Assembly (NCBI GenBank): GCA_030265145.1
Contig: JARBES010000129.1
Span: 21,117,883-21,141,335 of the forward strand
Length of the DNA: 23,453 nt
Reading direction: 5' to 3'
From: Strongylocentrotus pallidus
Taxonomy: Eukaryota; Echinodermata; Echinoidea; Camarodonta; Strongylocentrotidae
This document shows, piece after piece, positions 12,701 to 21,700 of the stretch. Position numbers and translations under genes: made by a program. Position 1 is the stretch's first letter, and the number at the start of each line of letters is the position of its first letter. The notes below the pieces were generated by a model. That model was not told where the DNA came from. It was given only the letters and a program-made list of their open reading frames with translations, and ran no database searches.

Positions 12701-15700
12701 AGTAATCAAACTCTATTCAAATGGAACAATATTTATATTTCTATTTAGGGATGCACTTACTTGGAACAATGACGTGACAATGAGTGTGATGTTTCTGGGT
12801 GTCAACTTGAGAGGGGGAAACACCTAAAAAAGGAAACATAAGGTAATAATCATCATTTCAGAGTGACTTTATTAGCAACTGTATGAGCGAAGGAGATAAC
12901 ATAGGATAACATGAAGTTTTATAAGGTGTACTTTCTCATACTAAAAGTATAGCTGACATTCTCTAGAATTGGACAGGTTACGAGCTGGTAATGTTTACAA
13001 ACAAGTAATTCCTATTGTGTAGAAACAAGTTAGTCATATTTCTTTGAGGTGTAAATTTGGTACTATAGATTTATTACAATGGATAATGGCGCTGAAATCT
13101 CATGTATTCTTCTACTTAATTCTTATTATCATTATTCTCTAAAAAAATGAAAATTGAAATATAAGCGTATGCCTAACCTGAATATCTCTGAGTTTGCTTG
13201 ATACAGTATGACCACTCTTTGACATGGCTGTGAATGCAAGGGTAGTGAAACCAATACTAGCTCCATGTACTGTGTAGTATGCTGTGTGTGGATCCCTACC
13301 AGAGCTCTCCATGTCAGGTCTGTATTAAAAACATTAAAAAAAACAATTAAAAAGAAAAGAAAATCTTTTAAATACATGTATATCTTCAAATAAAGATTCA
13401 AGATTCAAATGAGGATTTAATCACGACTTGTCAAAAAGTCCAAAGACTAAAAATGCAAGTTTACATCAAACATACAATCATATTAAAAGGGTAAATTGAC
13501 CATGCACTGTTGAAAACTACAGAAATATGTAAGAAAAAGTGGTCCTTAACTTACATACTATATAATGAAATAAACTTTGACAATTTGTGCAGACTGTCTT
13601 CAGAATATATTACCAAGCATGCAATGCCTCATGCCTTTACCATCGCTAGCTCATGTTTGACTGAAAATATGTGGAAATATGTAACAACTGTTTTTTTTCT
13701 TCAATTGCTCTAATTAATTGCCCTAACATTTCATTAAAATTTCAGCCTCTGAAACTGTTATCATTCGAAACATACCACTGTGATTTCATATTTAATATAC
13801 TTGACTGAAATGACAATTTTACCTAATTGAAATTATTTTCTCACAATTGCACCATAAGGACTAATTCTGAGGACAGAGCAGTACAACTGTTCAATACTAT
13901 TAGTAGTAGTGGCAGTAACTTTACAAAATACAGAAACTAACTTACCTCAGTGTGACGATGTTGGAGCCTGGCACAGGTTCAAGCTTCATTAGAGGAAAGT
14001 ATGACACAGAAAGTGGCTGTTCAGTGGAGTCTAGTACCTGGACTGCAGCGCGTATCTCATGATCAACTTGTACCTGGTTAAGAAACAAAATTCATGACAT
14101 TTAAAAAAAAAAATTCATTAGTAATTTCACACAATGCAAAGTATGTGGTCATGCATGATTGTATAATCTCTTCTCTCTCCATTTCCATAGCCCTCCAAGA
14201 CTCCGCAATCTCACATCCATCTCTCTCTCTCTCTCTATTATGTTGCAGTTACACATAATATCTCTTCTATTCCTCATAAATAAAATAATTTTAAAATGAA
14301 CATTCTAAATATATATTTCAAAAAGTTGAATCTCACTTTTTAGCTCTTGTAGTTGATAAGAGTTTTGTACTTGGGGTCTCCTATATCAAAGTGAGGATTT
14401 TCAGATTTTCAGATTATGCTTCATACTACATATAAATATCCACCATGGTTACCTTGTCAACGACCTTGAGGTCAATGGTATGCACACCTGCCATGTGTAT
14501 CTGTGCTGTAGCATGCTGGTTAGTGGCAATGCAAAGGTCATAGGCAGTGATGACCAGATTGCCATCTCGTAGGGGTGTAACCTAAAAAGAACCAAAAACA
14601 AGTGGAGAAAAAAAGTTATACCCTATGAATAATACTCAGCAAATGAATATATTAATGAGTACAGATAATATGAAGAAGAGATATAAATATAAAATAAAAT
14701 AAAGACAGAGACACTCATACAGATACAAAGAGAAATAATATACTAATAACTGCAGCTCACATTTTTTATTCCAATATGGACCAAGTACTAAAATCCTGCA
14801 TGATTTCATGTCTCCACCATCATCACACTATGGCAGGTCTTGCCTGATCCTTTTTCATCCTTTTAATAAAATTCAATTCTTTTAAGTGACAGTATACATC
14901 TTTAACTTTCTACACATTATAGTGTTGTATTATATCACATCACAATGAAGTGTGTCTCAGTCGTTAAAACCTTGATAAATTGGTCAAAAATAATCAAGTC
15001 TTCTACTTCGTAAATCATAAATCATCAGTGATCTCTGAACACACAAAAAGCCTTTATGAAATGACCCAAGACAATCCATATAAAGCTGTCACATTCTTGG
15101 GTGACAGAAATATTTCTTACCTCAATCTTTTTTTTCTTCTCATCATATCTCAACTCTGCCAGACCAGCAATGTTAGGACGGATCTGAAAGTGACCAGAAC
15201 CTCCTTGAAGATTCAATAATGCCTGAAAAAATAAACGAGACAGTGTTAATGGATAAGTACGAAAGAGGTTATCACATCTTTTGTATCAATTGCATAAACT
15301 GCATCAGAATGTTATTATGTCTGTGACGATGTACATTTGCTATTATTGTATTATGTATTTCTTCTTGTACTATGTACATGTACAATGCCTGTAAAACCAG
15401 TGAAAAAAGAATTTCCTGAAAGGGACAATAAATTTCAATTCAATTCAATTCAAAGTCAATGTTCCATTTTCAACATCCAAGTATGAAGAAATGAGAAAAC
15501 TTCTGGACAAGGTTTACATGGTTCACAAGGGAGAAACAAAAGGGAAATGCAAAAGGCACGAGCCCTCTCAACGTTTGACTTACTTGATTTGAAGGATGAT
15601 TGAAGAGAGATAGTCTGTTTGGATCTATGCTGGCTTCCATTACCAAACCCAACTCAAGGGATGCACTCACACCAGGTACTTGACTCTGTGTCAAAATAAT

Positions 15701-18700
15701 AAATTCATTACCCAAATATATCACTTTCACAACAATCAATTCTACAAATCAAAATGTAGTAAGTTTTGATTATTTAACCCTTGAAGTTTAGACTTTTTCC
15801 AAAAGCATACAGTACCTGAATGTCAACACAATTTGTATTAACCTGCGGTCTATTATTTTTATTATTTCTTATTTTCTTAATTTCATAATGCGCCTCAGAT
15901 AGTTTTACTAGATACAAGGCCTTTAGGCAATTATCATCATTATTATTACTATTAAGTTGAAATGAAATCAATTTAACAAAATTGATATCAGACTAATAAA
16001 ATGGTGATCCAAGATCTGCTTCAGGATTTATTTCATCAAATATATGAGATTAGGGTTTAGTTTTAACATCAGGCTTTAAGTTAAGTTAAGGATAAGTTTA
16101 AGGTTGGGGTTTGGTTCTGTGTTTTTCCATGGATGAAGCCATACATTCAGCTTGTGTTAGATAATGAACAACAGAGCAGATATAAAAGAATGTACAAACG
16201 AGAGGACATCTATAGGATGAACCAATTAAAAAAAGAAAGTATCACATTGATTACTTCAAATACTTACAGGAATAGCAATGGAGTGCTTTCTAAAGAGCCC
16301 AGTATCATAAGCAGTGATGGTTGCTGTCAGTGTCACAGAACCCTGTTGATGTTTCAATGTTGTAACCTCAAAGGCTATTGATTGGAGGAGAATAATCAAA
16401 GTTTTACATCAAAAACTAGGAAGAAGATATCAAAATGGCAGTGTCCAAGGTATTTTCAAGTTGAAGCAAAGACAGCCACTGTTTAGGACATGTGCTTCAA
16501 TGTAGTTCAATTCTATCTACTTCATGATATGGTTTGAGATAACAAGGATACATCATAAACTATTTTGAAGAAGATGAAAATTATTGAACAAGTGTTGATG
16601 GTACATACTAACGAAATACCTCTCCTTTGTTATTAAAAACATAACCAATTACAACAAACCCTAACAATGATCCCTTTCACTCAAACACTGGGCCTTAATT
16701 ATAATACAATAATAAAAACTTTGGCCTTATTAAAGGTGGTATCACTCTATAATTACTCTGTATAAACTTGATAGTTTCCCACCTTTGAGTGATTTAGATC
16801 CTGGGAAGCTCCCATCCTCATCACTGTATGATGTCTGAGGCTTGTAGTAAGAGGCTAGGTTGTGATCGGTGCTGGTCCAGGACACAACCAATGAAGAGAA
16901 GTTATGAAAGAGACGTCCATGGCTGTCCACAGCATTCACTAAGATCTCCACATCCTGTCCATTCATAACAGGAATCTAATGAAAGAATAAAGAGAGTAAA
17001 TAATTTGACTGTGCTATCTTCCAACACATGTTTTTTTTTCTCCACTTGGCTGTTTTACTGTTCACATATTACTACACATGTTGTGTACAAACTACAAAAA
17101 CTTTGTTCCAAATCTTTAAAAATTATCAATGAATGCTGTAACACAAACAATATGCATATTACTACAAACATTTCTACAATACATCATTTTCATCCACTTT
17201 TATTTCACTGACTTCATTAGCCACTGTAACTAGCTTAAGTTGTACCTGTATTCAATAATTCATATATATATACACAAATTGTTAAATGTTAAGATACTGT
17301 ACTTTAAAGGTACCAGACACGATTAGCATTTTATGCTATTTTCTGGTCCCTATTATTCATTCGAGATATTTGTTAAACATACATTTATTATTATTATTAT
17401 TGTTATATTACTGTATTTGAACGTTTGGATAATAAAACCTCAACTCAAACTCAACTTAAACTATGTAAAGATTTCAAATATATGCAATATATATATATTT
17501 AATACTTTCCAGTTCATAAATGGCTATAAGGAATAAAGACTTTCTCAGAGTGAATATAAAAGCCTAGCGCTGTAGAAGCAATCAAACCAGAGAGAAAGTC
17601 ATCACATATCCTGTATACAAATAACATCCTTGCTCTCACATACAAGGTAATTGATTCGGAAAGTCTTACCCGATTGTTTGAATCCAGTGCAATGGGGCAG
17701 GGTACCTCTAGATCTGGCTGCTGTACCACTGGTATCAACTGAAGGCTAACAGGCTGAGTACATAAATACCTAAAAAGAAGGTAACGGTGGTAGGTTGAAT
17801 ATAATAGGGAGTTCAATTTACATGGGAATACATATTTTTTGTTATATCAAACTTTGACTGCTCAGCATTTTCCATATTTTTGGCTCTTCTTTTAGTTGGT
17901 TGTCAGATGAATTGTTATCTGGTAACTATGCATATAGATACAGTTCAGGCATATCTGCAAGTACACTATAGTAATAATTTAACAACCATGATACTGGTAC
18001 TTAAGATCTTCTGACATTGAAGTATCATCTAATCTTCATATATGCTCAAGAATGAAAATACATGAGTTCATTTTTTTTCCTGTAAATGGTATACAAAAGT
18101 CTACAAATAATACTGTATCATAGATTCAAACATAAATTACAGAAAATAAATGCTTCATAGCATTGTTCACTGATAATTTAGTCTTCTGTTATTGACTTGA
18201 GTTGCTTGGTCAAATCTGAAGTGTTATTAACCAACAACATCACTGCAAAGATATTAAAGCGCCACTGTACTACTTAAAGTTACTTGTGTCCTCTATAAAA
18301 CAAACAATGCCTAATCGGTGCCTGTTGGTCCCCCAAGATCCTCTTGTTCTTATGTTGATTGAGAGCTGGTTTGATGAGATAACCACCTGTCAGTGACCTT
18401 GCAGGGAGGTCTAATCCCCCCTGGCCAAACTAGTACAGACAGGCTTTAAACTGTTAATCTCTTTCCTACTAGGTCTTACCTGACAGTAGCTGAGGACCTA
18501 GCAGGGAACTTGTTGCGAGCAGTAGGATCATTACCAACATTGACACTCAAAGTCTGCTCTCCAAGATGACGGCACAATACTTGGAAGACATGGTAGTTCT
18601 CTGCAAAAAGATATAATAAATATAATTTCCTGTGAAAAAATTCAAGGGAAATCTTTTTTCAAGGAAAAAATTATGCTCAGATAGAATGAAAATAAATGTT

Positions 18701-21700
18701 ATCGATTTTGTTTAAATACATAAAGCTATAAGCAGCAAAGAAAGAAAAAAGAGTGGTGGGTGATTTAGCTCTCGAAAGCTCCAAAATAGCTCTGGTAACC
18801 TGAAAAAGAGAACTCTGGTAACAATAAAATTGTTAAATATCACAGTGAGAAATTCACACTTTAACCATGCTCAATCCCGAGAACAGAAAAGTATTTTTTT
18901 ACACTGGCTATAAGGCTATTCATAACTACTGAAGGCCAGAAAATATCACAGCCCCACTTCTTCTGTAGAATATGAAGCATGAACAGGCCTGAAATACAGA
19001 GGTGATGTGGACTGAAATCAGGCAAGAACCTGAATACTGGCATCCCTCGAGTAAAAAGAATTACATCAGATTCCAGTAACAAATTGGACAGAAAGAGTAT
19101 TCATGACATTTGCTCAGAGTCAAAAGGGTATTATAGTAAACGCCCTTCTGGCTCTGAACACCAAAATCATCTGTGATTGAGTTTACTTACTTGTTGCGCC
19201 ATAACCTCTGACATGGTTGGATTTGACCCAGTCCTGTTCCTCTGCCTCAAGATTCTGGTAGTAACGTGACGGGTCCAGGACCCAAGGCTGGGGTCCTCCT
19301 GTCAGGACCAGAGTCTTGGATGAAGCTAGGGCGACGATGGCAATGCTGTCTGGATCAAGGGGCTGGAATAAGGAACAATCATCATAACATTCAAATTTGA
19401 TCAAAAAGAAAGAATAACTTGATTTTCTGAACTTTCCCTTCATTAGCATATTCAAAGGAGAAAATAAAACAATATAAGAATTTCATGTTGACTAGGAGGT
19501 GTCACATGCTTATACTACTAATACAATAGGATTAGAAAAATGCATTGCTCATTCTTCATGCCATTCTTCTATTCACTGCTTATTGGTATTGTGATATATG
19601 TATCGTAAGTTCTTTAATGGAGTGCCTGACTTCAGTTCCTTACTGTTCTATTTTTTCAAAATATTGGTTCTAGGGTAAGATAATCAACATACTAGTATAA
19701 AAATAAGAGGCAGAAAATAATTCAAACAGGTCCAGTAATTAAACTACAATTTCTCAAGATGTGCCTACCTGTAGGGGTGCAAAGGCAGCGATGGTGACTG
19801 ATGCCTGCAGCTTGACCCCGCCTTGTTTGAGGATCACGCTAACTTGGGTGTGACCTACTGACATAGCTTTCACATGGAGAGTGGTACAGGAGTCAGCTAC
19901 TACCTCAAACTTCTCACCAGCTGTCAATTGAAAATGGTTAAGGGAAAGAAAATGTGATTTTTTTTTTTTAATTTTTTAATTTTTTAAACTCAATCTATCT
20001 AAGAAAGTATATAAAGTGCAGTACCCAAACGGTGGGGAAAAAAAAACATTATTCTGAATCTGTATAGAAACACATACTATATGTAACAGAATGATTATCA
20101 CCAACTTGCAAGGATTGTAGGGAATTCCAGTGCTTTCTCTCAAAAAGGAACCCTGCTAAAGTCATTCATATCAAATAAACATGATGGGCACATAACTTTG
20201 TCCACAAAAAGAAAGGCCATAGATTTGTGTATATACAAATATTACATTCAATATTATTTTATTCCCATGTGAACTTTGAAAAACTTGAAAAAGCATGCTG
20301 TGTATAAATCAACAATCTTACGTTCAGTTTTCTGGAAGATGCTTTGATCAGCAACGTCGGTACTGAGAGGAAGAGATCCACAGTGAGTTAACATCACTCT
20401 TTCTTTTCCTACAAAAGAAAAAATATAAAACAGAAATGGATGAACAAATAAACTAACCCAAACCATCATCAATGAAGTACTAAATTAGCTCTTACTTTCT
20501 CTCTCTTATTTTTTCATGGGAAGGGGGGGGGGGAGAGGCTACTATGTTGTTACACTGGTTATATTTGGACAGTTTCTTCAACTTCATGTACAAATTTAAG
20601 CACAGCAAGAACATGATGACAAATATTTAACATAACGAAAACGAGCAGAGAAGCAGCAAAAAGATAATGCTAAATCTTTAACTATAAAATAAATTGAAAA
20701 ATGAATATATTCAAGGATAAATTGTTTGAATAATAATAATAATTCTGATTTTATAATGCATCTACAGTATGATGTCTCTAAGCGCTTTACAGATATACCA
20801 TTACCCCAGTCATTGGATTCAATACTGGCCCGCACACACTGTGTCACATAACAAAAACTTTTTTTTCCAGGATAGAGAATGCTGGCAAGCTCTACTCACC
20901 AGCTTCATAGTACGCTTCCATTGCAAGTGGCAAATGAAGGATGGAACCTACTTCTGCCTCAACACGAGAATCAAGGAAGATCATCTTGGTAGGCGGCAAC
21001 AGATAAACCTGCAAAATACACACAGAAAAAACAGACATTCATTGAAGGAATGGACATTATAGGAAAAAAAGAAAAAAGCCTAAAACAGAGGAAGAGCTGT
21101 GAGTTTGAAGATGGAATAGCTCTGATTGAGGTCAAAGGGGAAAGCACAAAAATGTATGAGAAAATACCTGATAATTATACCTGGAAATGCTTGTTTATCT
21201 ATAATATGTCAGAATAAATGTACATATTTCTTTTTTATTTCCTTAAAGATGAAATAGAGGAAAAGAAAGCATTTTTATGAACACATCATAAACATTATTT
21301 ATTCTTCTTTCCAAAAAGATACTTATTTCTATCTTGTTTTCAATCACAAGATCGAGCACGTGATCTTTATTTACTGGGTGCAAGCCCTAAAATTTCTTGA
21401 CACAAAAAGTCAATTGAAAATTCTCCCAGGAAGCCTAACATCTAAGACTCGAAGTGAGTTAGTCATTCTTACCCTGCTCCGGCCAAAGTGTGCTAGATTA
21501 CGGTTGTCTGCAGCTGTGACGTTGGTCATCCCTGTAGTGTCTCCTGTCGTAACAAGTCCATGGACGTTGACGGTTCCTGTCACACGCTGGGATGATGACC
21601 AAACATAGCTTCCAGTACCACCAGTTGCCTAAAAGATTAAGAGTCCAAATCAAATAAGTCATTAATATAAACGTTCATGCTTTTCAACGTAATTCTTCTT

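Larger units (their letters stand above)
11776..14898. repeat. Duplicated block, copy B (exons w14-w18 with introns)
   Basis: About 3.12 kb, starting AGAGTAATTAGTAGTCAAATC after the gap and ending where it matches the last base of copy A. Beyond 14898 it continues as single-copy intron leading to w13. It carries a retroposon tail at about 13395-13487 that copy A lacks. Confidence 0.93.

Noticed and set aside
8622-14898. Genuine tandem exon duplication as a new gp210 architecture
   Set aside because: Not excluded, but the exact placement of the copy ends at a 100-N gap and the identical protein make an allelic overlap the simpler account.
16047-16115. Interstitial telomere-like repeat (TTAGGGTTTAG..., AAGGTTGGGGTTTGG)
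   Set aside because: Only one true TTAGGG unit; the rest is loose TTAAG/TTGGG sequence, common in introns.
18310-18479. GC-richer stretch upstream of exon w8 as a possible missed exon
   Set aside because: w8 and w9 join in phase (2) without it and no gp210 residues are missing between them; no open frame with splice borders was seen.
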